A program made the translations under genes and the position numbers. Of a DNA stretch of 64,000 bases, positions 36,801-47,562 are shown piece after piece. Below the pieces are notes generated by a model that ran no database searches, had not been told where the DNA came from, and was given only the letters and a program-made list of their open reading frames with translations. How positions within the stretch are numbered: position 1 is the first letter of the stretch; every line of letters starts with the position of its first letter. The DNA is from Isoetes taiwanensis (lineage: Eukaryota > Streptophyta > Lycopodiopsida > Isoetales > Isoetaceae). The stretch covers positions 9,019,003 to 9,083,002 of the forward strand of contig JAJEKV010000006.1 of the NCBI GenBank assembly GCA_021234155.1, written 5' to 3'.

Positions 36801-37593
36801 TTGGCTCAGATGTCTCCTGGACCTTTGCTTGCAGATGAGGGTTCTTGACAATCTTGAGTGTCTTTTTTAGGAATTTTATTGCTTCCTTCTTGCACGTGGA
36901 AGAACTGTTGTTAAAGGTAATAAAAGAAGCTAAAACGATACTAAAATGTATTACGGAATAAAATATAGGAAATGTTGTGCTTAAGCTTTACAAAAAACTA
37001 GCCTTTGCAAGTTTGAAGGCACTTTTAAGATCAAAGTAGAGCGAAAAAACACACTATTCGCTTCAAAAGCGACTAAAGTGAATTCGGAATACAAGTTCCA
37101 TCTTCTTATTTAAAAGCGATGGCTTTGGTTTTTGCGTGCATGGAACCACCCAGCATGTTCGCCACATCTGGGCGTTCCCTTTCCCCTTCAGGGCCAGCTA
37201 AAGAAGAATTGCATTTCAAACTTTGAAGCGAGAGGAGAGGCAAAGCTTTCGGTGGAGAAACGGTAATTAAGCAACAATGACATACCAATTATGTCGCCCA
37301 ACCGGGTTGTCTCGACACATAATCTCTAAACCTTTTATATTTTGAGTACGTCTGCATGTTGTAAACCTTTTATATTTTTGAGTGCAATGTCCATGTTGTA
37401 GGAGGCGGCATTCCGCCATAGCCCGGAGTTTTTGTGCAAGGTCGCGAGTTGGAGTTATATGTCCTTGGCCCCAATCAATGGCTTTTGCTATGGAGGGTTT
37501 GTTACTAGCTGGATTTACCATATCCACAATCTGAAGTCTTTTCTTTTTTTTTGCCGCGTTATCACTGCGGTTTGGGAGGCGGTGTGCAAGCAA
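33832..37593 (-). pseudogene. Beta-class N4/N6 DNA methyltransferase-like gene, multi-exon, degenerate
   Basis: Minus strand, C-terminal end at left. Methyltransferase landmarks appear in beta-class order. Motif IV is 'VADLPYG' (DLPYG at 34,650-34,664; usual (D/S)PPY). Then '..VLEFPVLRGCRTL', motif X-like 'NHYQKPQKLINHLLDMFS' (~34,110-34,040) and SAM-binding motif I 'FSGSGTT' followed by 'GRDCVAVDIDKEA' (~34,010-33,950). Exon-like pieces with GT donors lie upstream (34,983-35,018, 35,475-35,720, 36,174-36,335, 37.1-37.6 kb), including 'KIYADHLRNLKDRIRSNS' (~36,200-36,260). Family: adds a methyl group to the exocyclic amine of cytosine or adenine in DNA. Here the second motif-IV position (first Pro) is Leu, about four residues are missing before FSGSGTT and several frames are broken, so activity is unlikely unless these are read errors. 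5' exons and true start are unresolved; exons at 44.5-46.7 kb on the same strand could belong to it. Confidence 0.7.
35170..35430. repeat. Cluster of GTATTC-GAATAC palindromes in an intron-like stretch
   Basis: Palindromes of the form (AA)GTGTATTC(G)GAATACAC(TT) occur at about 35,181-35,195, 35,256-35,273, 35,299-35,321, 35,331-35,348, 35,376-35,394 and 35,417-35,430, each separated by AT-rich spacers with 'aaaagc'. A few more lie at ~36,945-36,960 and 37,078-37,094. The regular occurrence within the methyltransferase-like gene suggests an interspersed minisatellite. Confidence 0.75.
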
Positions 37594-37744
37594 AGCTCCA
37601 TATAAGGACTAAGATATTTTGCGGTATAGCATTCATGTAAAGGGACTAAATTGCAAGAGTGCTTCTCGATTCGAAGTCGAAATTTTAGCTGGCGGCATGT
37701 TGTTTCTACCTTTTATATGTTTTCAAATAGACCCTTTACTCTTG

Positions 37745-38290
37745 TTTGTAGGTTTCCCATCGATCAGAGACATCGGATCGCCCATTCGGCGGGACGAGCA
37801 TGCATGTTTTGCATGCATGCGGTGGCGCATGCCCGTTGGTTGATTTTAGATGCGTTTCGCCCGACTTCTCATCGGTGGCTTCCTCTTCTCTCTCCGGTGA
37901 TTACCTTATTCTCTTTGAATTGTGGCGGGGGGCTTCTTCTGCCTGGTTTGGCCAATTTGGCGTTTCTTTCATCTTTGTCCTTTCTCGGCCTTTAGCCTTC
38001 ATCCACCTGACCTTCGTCCCTCGCTCCTGGTTTGTTAAGGAAGTCCTTTGGTATTGGGCGGTTTGTTGGTTTTCATCACGAGTCCCATTCTAGAATCCCA
38101 TCGATCGAGACATGGGATCGCCATTCTAGAATGGGGCCGTATATATGCATGCATGCGGGCGGCGCATGCCGTTCTGATTCTTGAGGGTTAAGCTATTTTA
38201 AAGGCGTTTACGCCCGACTTCTCATCGGTAGCTTCCTCTTCTCTCTCAGCGATTACCTTATTCTCTTTGAACCCACCCTCCCCTTCTTTG
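37745..38290. repeat. Local direct duplication, ~180 bp units
   Basis: The segment 'cccatcgatc.gagacat.ggatcgcc..' through 'gcgcatgcccgtt', 'cgcccgacttctcatcgg.' and 'gattaccttattctctttgaa' occurs at ~37,755-37,920 and again at ~38,098-38,270. A further piece 'gggcggtttgttggtttcat' at ~38,057 recurs at ~38,715. Not coding on available evidence. Confidence 0.85.
37798..37820. other. GCATGCATG inverted repeat (tandem RY-type motifs)
   Basis: GCATGCATG, a short T-rich loop, then CATGCATGC. CATGCA is the RY motif bound by plant B3 transcription factors. A weaker version lies at ~38,146. Seen: the palindrome. Regulatory use is only a possibility. Confidence 0.5.
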
Positions 38291-38478
38291 TTATTGTATT
38301 TTTTTATCGGCGTGGCGCGGCGTAATCAACCCCTCCACTCACGGGAGGTTTGTTTTGTCTTGTTGTTTTGTTGGTGATGTCGCGGTACATGTTAGGCGGC
38401 GGCATCTGTTTCGACTTTTCCATTCGTGGGTTTTGGGGCGTTTTTTATGCCTTACATTTGTCCAAGCCCCTTGCGAAG

Positions 38479-38539
38479 GCTTATCACTAGGGTTTTCCTC
38501 GAAAACCGAAAACCGAGGTTTTTAATCCCGTTGATAAGC
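38479..38539. other. 61 bp imperfect hairpin
   Basis: GCTTATCA..TAGGGTTTTCCTCG pairs with CCGAGGTTTTTAATCCC..TGATAAGC around a short A/C-rich loop. No coding context. It could be a small foldback or a structured transcript. Confidence 0.6.
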
Positions 38540-41500
38540 TTTTTCAGCGGTACTAACCAATTTCTATTAGCATTGTATTTTGTTGGGGTCCAAATGATAT
38601 AATTGGATTTTCCCTTTATTTTTTATGGGTAGTTATTAGCATGTGTGCGGCTACCCACTATCCCTACATTAATAGAAATCTGCTTGAGATGAATGAGAAG
38701 CAAGTCTAAGTCGGGGCGGTTTGTTGGTTTCATCTTGCGGTCCCATTCTAGGTTTGTGGTGATTAGATTATTTTCCATTATCCTTACTAGTGCTTAAGTT
38801 ATGATGCTAACATTCACATATCACGGCATGACTTGCGGGAACTCTGAAACCGAATGGACTAAGCTAGAAGCATAGATAAGAATCACAATTTTGTCTATGT
38901 AAACACAAGCTGGATGAGCTTCATAACAAAGTACAATGTCATCTTTTTTTAATGAGTGATATGCTTTTGGAAGATGAAATTACAATCGCCTATGTTCTTT
39001 CAAGAAACATACTAATTTGTGATGTAAATTCATTATGTGCGTGTGCATATCATCTAAATGTGGGATTCCATTATTGCGCAAAAATCTCGGGGAACATGGG
39101 ATCATTTTGCACTGGCTGGTGATTTAAATATGGTTTTGCCTAGGTTTAGATGTAATACGGTTTGCATTATACCATTTGATTATCTACTTACTTAGAATAG
39201 ATTGTACATTGTGAAAAATCAAATATTGCACTTTGCAATTGCTTCTTTCTCGAATCTGTCGCACAATATGATGTTGTCACATGCATGTGCTCTATACATT
39301 TTATCTTTCTATATTTATTTGATGGCACCATATTTGATTAAAATTGCATTTCTAATGTTGTTATACTATCTCAGCTATTGTTGTGTGCGAGAATTGAATG
39401 CGGGGATTAGTCATCTCTATATATGGTTTGATGTAGACCATGAGCGTAAGAAAGGTTTCAAAGCAGGGCTATTCCCGACAATGCATATGACCATTTTGAG
39501 GGTAATAAAGTGATCACGCCTTGGTAATGATGCAATTATTTCTTTGCTCTCTGGTTTAATATCTATTATTATAGATTACTCTTAACTATAACTTATCGTG
39601 ATGTAGGGATATATGGTAAAGATGAATCATATGTCATTTATTTACGTAGATTATGCTTCATTCAAAGTATTGGATATGTGAATGTGCAACCTTGAGATTC
39701 TGCCATCTTCAAAGGTACATTTCACCCGATGCCAAATGCAAAGAGATGATCATGGTAAGCTTGATATTTTGCAAAGATTGTCATTGAGATTGCGGGAGAA
39801 TTTAGAATCTAAAATTGTGTTGCGGGTTGGGCGTGGTAAAATATACACTATTTTTGATGCAAAGCCCTATGATCCGCGATGGAAGCGGCATTACTTGGTT
39901 CTATGAGGCTTCGAGGCGAATATATGGTAAGTATTGATGGAATTTTTTATGCATTGAATTCTTCAAGGTGGTGGTTGGCGGTGTGCGGCAAGGTGCATGT
40001 GCCCGGCGGCAAAATTTTTTCCATTTAGTTTTGAAGTTTTGAGATCCCAAATTGGGGGGATCTAGCACGAGCTATAACATCCCTAGATTGAAACAAAGCG
40101 GCACATCATCTGCTTCCCATTCTAAATATATTCTATGGTGCCTTCCAGCCTACACTTCTCATGTTTGGATCTGTTTCATGGTACCTTATGAATACTTTTG
40201 CATCCACATGGCCTTGCTGACCTAACTTTAGTTCCTGCTTTGCCCATAATGGCCCCTGCATATGCAGCTTCTATGCTCATTGTATGAATGAAAACATTGC
40301 CAAATGTTGCTGCTGCAACCACTCCTGGAGGTGTAGGCTCTGCATAGTATATTGATGTTGTTAATAGATTGCTTGCAAAAGTGTAGACCCGTTTGCATGG
40401 GTTCTGAGGCGATTACTTACTGTTAAATGGTTCCATGTGCAAAATAGCATTTTTACCAAATCTACATTCTTCAGGTGTGCCAAATCGATTGGAGCATTCT
40501 TTTGCATCTACAATAACTCTATTAGTGGGGTGGTAGAATTATTTTTAAGCGTAGGTGGAGCAATTCCAATTCGGTTGTATTTGTGGTGGGTTGTAACTTG
40601 ACATAAAATCACGGTGGCGGGTTTTATCAATTGGGCATCTAAATTCACCGCATTAAAACCAAATAATATGAGTATTAGCAATCAACGTCATGTAAGATTG
40701 TATAAATCATTGGAGTCAATATGCTTTAGGCTCTTCATCTTATTTTTGTAATGGATCTCTCTAAATGCTTGATGAATTTATTGAATGTCTAACTCTTATC
40801 ACAGTCTTTAAAGAGATGATCTCAATATCGAGGTTGTTATTCTAGACCCACATTTATGTCATGTGTCTCTGTGCTATTGAAAAATCAACAATAACCTTTT
40901 AACCAAGTCTGTTGATGTAACTTTACGGACTTAAGGAGCTTCTAATCTCAATATGAATACTTGCTCTTGTATAGTCTAAGGAGTTCTTAATAGAGGTTGA
41001 GCATAAAATGTCAAAGATGACTTATGTCTAGAAACCATGAACATGAGTATTTGCTCTTTATCGTCTTAACTAAATCTTAATCCGGGTTAAGCGAGCTTAT
41101 TGAGTTGCTTTTATGTAGGGGTAAGAGGCAATAAGTAACTTTTATTTTCTCTTTCATTTGGTTCTTCAGTTATGGCGAAGGCCCTTTGAATCTTGGATGG
41201 ATCACGGATGGAGCTTGAATTCTGCGAGGCTATTTGCATTTGTTGTATTAGCATTGAATGCATTGGTTGGTGGCTTTAAAACAAAAATTGGTTGCATTCT
41301 TTGCGATAGGTACTGTGCACGTGGCATAAGCTACATCTGTTCATATCACGTTTGATGCATTTGCATGTCCATGGTGTTAAAGTATCAATAATATACCCAT
41401 TATTTCCGTTTGGAAAGATCCCGTCGGCTTGGTTCAAAGGCTTAAGAAATGAAAGCGGTTAAATTAGGATTTGATTGTGTTTTGTATTTTTATGATATTT

Positions 41501-43149
41501 TGATTGTGCCAGAATCTTTGTTGCAAGCACGGATTTGTTGCAAGCCTAGATTTGTTTTAGTTTGGCCATCTTTGTGATCCTCTTGGAGATAAAGTGCTAT
41601 TTCTTGGCATTGGCGTTATTATAGATTTGTTCATCTTATGTAAAATGCTAATATGCTTTTGCGGTCTGGTTAACATGCTAAGGCAAGAATGTACTTGGAA
41701 TCGACCATTCTTTGCATGTAAATAAATTCACAAGTATTGTGATGCGTGAATTACAATCTGCGGTGGTTATTGATTATTATTGTAGAGTGCTGAAAAGTAG
41801 TCATGGCGTCTTTGCTTTGTCATGATAAAATATTTTTGATGCTTAAACCATGTCAAAGCTGAATCATTGCTCCTTGCTCAATTCAAAATGCTCAATTTAT
41901 TCCATTTTTTTGTGAAGATTTCGGTTGGAATTCACCCAAAATATTGCTTTGTTGTCATTTTGATGATCCTAATGTCCAATTTTGTGAAGAGTTCATTTAG
42001 GTCAAATGCAAAAAAGAAAAGAAAAAGCATTTATCCTATTCTTGGTTCTTCAAACTCAACCAATGGCTCGGTCATGTTTGTAACCAATGGAATTGGTTAT
42101 GCATGAATGCATTGCCCCTACATATGTAGAGACACAAATATGTTATATTACATAAATCATTTCATAATTAGTATTAGTATTTTCTCCTATATTCACCACA
42201 TGTTTATGGTATGTACTCATGTTTCCTATTACTCTTTGGATAGCTTCTATGGTATTTGTTGAACTATATTCATAACTCTTATCAATCTACAACTTCAGTT
42301 CCTTTGTGTATATCCCTAGCTTTTACAAAAACCATTATTCACAATAAATTCGAGGAAAACAAAATAGTTTAGGCACTCAACATCTTGCAAAAATGATTTT
42401 GTTGTACAAATCTTGACTCAACAAAATGATTTTTGTTGTAAGTTCAACGCATGCACATGCATTTCACACCCTACATTTTTCATTCATGTGAACATACATG
42501 CAAAACATATAGAGGATGATGCCCACATCTTCTACAACTTATACATGTCTACAAATGCGAACCTTGAATATTTCGGTTTAATTACAATCGAGTTTACTAT
42601 CCAATAAAGTCAAAGTCGTTAAATAAATAACCATTACTATTATGTTTGGAAACTTGGCGACTAATACACCCTCTAATACTCTCATTACGTTTATATTCCA
42701 CTATAGCTACTCATTCCATCACCTAAATAGGCATCCCATCCTACCTCTATTTTTCTACCCCATTTTAGGGCCCAATACTAATGCCGGCATGCATCTTTAC
42801 GTTCTAGTATATAGGAAAACAAATGTGTATTCGAGTACTGCTTTGGTTCTAGATGGCTGTTGTGGTCCATTTAGGAATGCCCTCGGACTACAATCTTTCA
42901 TAATATTATCTCTTCTACTTTCGTGGCATTATTTTTTGCCCAAACAAAGTAGTTGATGGCATATGAGTGTTCCTCTCTTAAACAGGATGCAAGGAATCAT
43001 ATTCCAAATTGGGTCTTACAAATAGACCACTATATGTATGTGTGTAAGTGCAACGTGCTTGAGAATCAAAATAATTAATTGTAAAAGTTCTCGATAATGT
43101 AAAACTCTACAAAGCAACAACATGTACAAAATCATCATTATCCACAGGT
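38540..43149. other. Mostly unannotatable stretch, possible isolated exon at ~39.68-39.94 kb
   Basis: No recognised transposon or gene body. A frame at 39,682-39,906 (+) contains 'LSLRLRENLESKIVLRVG' and '..FDAKPYDPRWKRH', reads like folded protein and is followed by a 'GTAAGT' donor at ~39,926, but no partner exon was identified. Other frames (39,202-39,513; 41,158-41,355; 41,867-42,106; 42,642-42,956) have no motif. Repeated 'gcgg' garbles suggest poor base accuracy here. Confidence 0.35.
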
Positions 43150-43730
43150 GCTGCCCGGGTTAATGCCTTTGTACATCGCTATGATCACCAGCATGCTCTG
43201 CCGGTATGCCTTTCTACGTCTTTAGGGCGTTGAGACTCTTGAGCATTGTCTCTTTGATTGTCCTGAGGTTCAACCGGCGTGGTCCACAGGCTACAAAGGT
43301 TTGTTTAGATACGTTGGGTGCCGATGCATCCGCTTTAGCGTCCTATCCCAAGCGCATGCCTTCCGGCTAAACAAAGGGCATTTTCATCTTGGTTCGGTTG
43401 GCTCCTATAATTAGATATGGGGCGTCGGGGTGCCACATCTTTCAGGGCATTTATTCATACACTGCGGTGTTTGTGCAGTGGCCCGAAAAAGATATTGGCG
43501 ACCCTCTGAGTGCTCCTCCGCCAGGCTTCCGGAAGCGGTGGAGCGCATCTGGTTGGTATCTTGAATTGATTCTTATCATTAGTCTCCTATTAAGATTGGT
43601 ACATTGTACTCGGGCTCGTGTTCACTGTCGCATCTTTGTGTGTGCTTACACAGTTAAGATGAAGACATGTAAATTTTGTACTTTTCTCGATTAATAAACT
43701 TTTGGCTTTAAGCTGGGAATTTTTTTTTTT
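43150..43730 (+). mobile_element. L1-clade LINE 3' fragment with zinc-binding reverse-transcriptase C-terminus
   Basis: The + frame near 43,225-43,285 reads 'GVETLEHCLFDCPEVQPAW', the conserved E..H.LF.C.....W end of the zf-RVT domain at the C-terminus of plant L1 ORF2. Further sequence to 43,695 is worn, then an 'attaataaac' signal and T-rich end follow at ~43,690-43,735. Only the tail of the element is present. Confidence 0.65.
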
Positions 43731-44492
43731 TAATCTAAAACTCTACAAGCGGCAACTTGGAAAGGATATAAATAATCGGGTTAAAGATTCCAAGTTTTAA
43801 AATTTCTTTGTATATAGGAGTCTTATAATAACTATTTGGAATAGTTGTAGCGTCATAATGAAATTGTAAAAGGTTTGGTAAAGCTATCTTCACCTTAGTT
43901 GTCTTAACCTCTTCAATCTCTCACGCACCAGAATCTTGACTCACTATACTTACGTATTAATTCTCTTCTTTTTAGCTCCCGATGCTTGGCAAAAGGACTT
44001 AAGCATTTGATCCCTCAAATGGAGATGATGAAATCAAATAAGAAGACTTGCGGATTCAAATTAATCTTAATAGGCTCATTGGTGGTTGCAAAATTCTTTT
44101 ATTTCAATCTTTTAGTTTTACGGAAGGATTTGCAACTAGTGTTTAGTTTGAAATCATTTGATAGCAACTCTTTTATTTTTGATCGTTTGGGTTTTCGAAG
44201 AAAGCGTTTAGTTTGGAGGGCTAGAAACAAGGTTCCAATTCCTGCAACCCGGTGGCAACCACATGTACCATCAGAGACTCTTTTGTAATGAGCTGGTTGA
44301 AAACATGACCGATTAGTGTTAGAACAATTTTAGCAATAAATATGATCGATTGAAAGTTGGATCGAACTTCGGCTTATGAAATCTAAGTTAATGTAGAACC
44401 AAAAAGCGGCTTTGCAATGGAAAAATAAGGTAAGTCATTAGGTAAATAATACATTGAGATATTTAACTTATTGGCATATTTACAAAAGTTAC

Positions 44493-46668
44493 AAAATGCA
44501 AGATGCAAGGAACCTAGTTTCTAAGACAATGTTCATAGAAAATGGGTTTAGAATACCCACCATCTGCAACTTCGTAAGAACCATGATCACATCTTGTGTT
44601 ATGTCCAACTCCTCTAATACATCTGCAAATACAAGCTTTAGCAACTCGTTTCAAAAATAACTCAAAGTATTTTAACACCTACCTTTGTATTGAGTTTCAA
44701 CTATCTTGGCAGTATGCTTAGTCTCACACCACACATGGAGAATGCACCTGGAGGAAACTATGTTTTCTTGAACACCATCTTGTGCCACTATCTGCATAAT
44801 TTGTTGACTCAATCAATAGAGGCTATACTTTGAGGGAATGCAATACGATGATAACAAAAGAGTTTTTACCAAACCAAACAACTTCTTATAAAGGGCGATA
44901 CGCCATTTGTGGAGTGAAATCTTGAGGATTGGGATAAGACATAGCTCTAGTGACAGATACTCCCACACGTTGTCCATAAAAGGTTGCAGATATAGTCCAC
45001 CTTTTTCCAATTCAGAGCAATATTCTACCTCCATCTCGGTGACAACATTCACGTGCTTGAAACCTTCTTACAAAAGTATTCGACGGAGGAGACTGCACCA
45101 AGGTGAACAAGGGACAAAATCTCATTCTATAGTGTGATTATTTATATTAGAGTTACAACACAGTAACTAAAAAGAGCATTTTTTATATACCAAAAGAGCA
45201 TTTCTATATACCACTCCATGGACGACAAAGCCAATTCAATTCTATGCGCAAATGCAAAGGATACAACATGGCTCTAGAAGTAGCTACATAAAAAATACGT
45301 TTTTCATGGAACCAAAGATCTAGTGAAAGAGCATTTTATATACCACCAGTCTCTCTTCAGTGAAGTCCGCACGACATGGTTCTAGAAGTAGAATGATAGA
45401 ATACTAGAGAAGCTCAAAGTGCATGACACGTCTTATATAGAAAGTCTCGAACTCAAGACCTCTTTTAGTTATTGGAAATTGGGTTTTGTTTCTAAATTCA
45501 GAATCTATATAAAAACAAAAGAGGAGAATTTATTCTAACCTCGGAAATGGTAGATGTGCCTCCGGCATTGGGATTCAGTTGATACGTTTTGCATCCACAC
45601 CCAAATGGAAAGTGAGAATGGAAGAAATTGCTTCAAATCTGCCCACCAGACGGCCTTTCCTTCGCAGCGGGCTCTATTTTCTTTCATCAGTGCCAACATG
45701 AGCAGCAGATTTTCTGCAATGGTAGACCTGACAATGAAGTCATTTGTTAAGCATCAGTAGCACAGGAGCCTCATTTTCCGACAAATACAATCTCTTCTTA
45801 GCCTTCTGATTTTTTTGTTCATGCCTTCAAATTTCAGCCCCTTCATCACGGTTTCTCTTCGGGAATTCAAGCTTTTTCAGAGGTTCTAATTTCAGAAAAA
45901 TCCTTTGCCCTTTCATTTTGGACTACTTCAATCTTTCTGGGCACCCGACCTTGTGTCTGTTCTTTGCCCTTATAATTTGTACTGGCGGACTTGTTTTGAC
46001 GAACAACATACTGTTAAATTTCTTTCTTCAAAGCAATTTTTATGTTACCAGGTGAATTGATGACCTGATTTGGCGAAAGGGGAGGCCATTTTTTCTTGAA
46101 GCAATTTAGACCTGTTATTTGGCTCCACAACTCTGTTCCAGGTACGTCTTTGCCCTTGCCCGCCCTAAATTCAAATCTTTCTTTACAAAACCCGAACACC
46201 TACTGTCGGAATGAACTTACCTTTAAAATTCTTGGCACCGAACCCCTTCCCCTCAAACACACAGCTCCCTGTTTCCGACATCCTGTATGAACACGCCGTT
46301 TGAATAATCCACCGTTTCTCGCAGTCCAGCCTCCTGGCGATAGCACTGCATGCTAGGCTCGATCCCTCAAATGGAGAAAAAACACCCTTCTTGCCCTGCC
46401 GGAACCAGCTGCTCGCTTCTTGGCAAATTAGGGCATCGATTTCCCACCCGCTTTGGAGTCGATCAAGGCACTGTTTGGGCGATCTTCCACCAATTTGAAG
46501 CTCTGGGAGGACTGATTCGCCGGAACTTGCCTGATCTTGGAGGGAAGAAGGCAAGTCGTGCCAGTTGCGTGTCGATCCTCCGGTGGTGGGGCAGATGCTG
46601 TTAACATCTATGAAATTTTTGATTGTTTCGTTGTATTCCAGTGGATTTTGCGTCTCGGTGGCGGCCAT
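44493..46668 (-). CDS. Unrecognised multi-exon protein gene
   Basis: Exon set with canonical splice sites on the minus strand: 46221..46668 (start ATG at 46,668; donor AAAG|GTAAGT), 46049..46132 (frame continues correctly across the intron), 45540..45713, then 44683..44791 and 44493..44622 (in frame with each other across a GTAGGT..TTTGCAG intron). A further coding stretch lies at 44,880-45,052 and a gap at 45,75-46.04 kb has broken frames. The first exon is more GC-rich than its surroundings, with 'MAATETQNPLEYNETIKN' at the start and a 'WFRQGKKGVFSPFEG' segment. The last pair encodes 'HVWCETKHTAKIVETQYK' and 'LEELDITQDVIMVLTKLQ', suggesting a helical fold. No domain recognised. It may be a separate gene or the 5' half of the methyltransferase-like gene downstream on the same strand. 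Confidence 0.5.
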
Positions 46669-46759
46669 GGCTGCGTGCTCGAGGCCGGAGCTCCGGAACC
46701 ACGAATATCCCAAGGTAGCAGTTCTTCACAGCGCCATAGCCAAGACCAGGAACTTATTA

Positions 46760-47560
46760 TAATTCGTTTTCTAAAATAGGTTATAAACTTTTTTGACTAT
46801 TTTTTTAATTTAAACCATGTAACTAATTTTACTTGCCCTTTTTTTGGCTTGCATAACAAGCAACCATATTTACATATTCAATTTAACAAAGGTGTCTAAA
46901 CGCTAAAAGTATTGACAATGTCGTGTTTTTAAACCATGGCATATTATTCATGAGATATTCATGGCATATCCATGATAATATATCTTTGGCTGATAACAGA
47001 GCGTGAAAACATACAAGCATTGTTTAGAGACTTCACATTTTATTTTTCAATTTTTAGTGTGGTTCAAACATAGCACAGGCCAGCGCTCGGGTTTTATCCG
47101 ACTGTTAGTTGCAAAAGCTAGGTCACATGTCAATGCTGGACTAGTAGATGAAAAACAACAATTATTTAGTAAAATGGCTTTATATTATGTTTTTACTTAG
47201 AAAGAACTGAATTCAATTGGTTTTTTCGTCCACAGGCACCAAAAAACCTATTAGACCTAAACAAAAGACACAATACCCTTTTTCTGTCAGGATTAGAAAA
47301 CCCCCAAAAGATTTATTTTTAGCATCATGAGATAATGAGGTTCACCAATGGTAGTAGTATTATTATTTACACCACATCTAAGTATACAAACCGTCAATGT
47401 ATGAAGCTATATTTCATGAACTTCATTGTGTCTTGGTTTTTAGCATGGGTAAAAGCAGTGTTGGTTAAATATGTCTCTACATATAAAATATATTTTTGGT
47501 ACAAACATACTCTATATATATGTATCTTATAATACCGCCCTTGGTCGAATTTTTTTTTCC
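46760..47560. other. AT-rich non-coding stretch upstream of the unrecognised gene
   Basis: No gene seen. It would hold the promoter of the minus-strand gene whose start is at 46,668, but no clear TATA element stands out. Confidence 0.35.
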
Positions 47561-47562
47561 CC

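Noticed and set aside
46350-46604. 84-codon + strand frame
   Set aside because: Opposite the minus-strand first exon that starts at 46,668 and splices in frame to the next exon. The minus strand is preferred.
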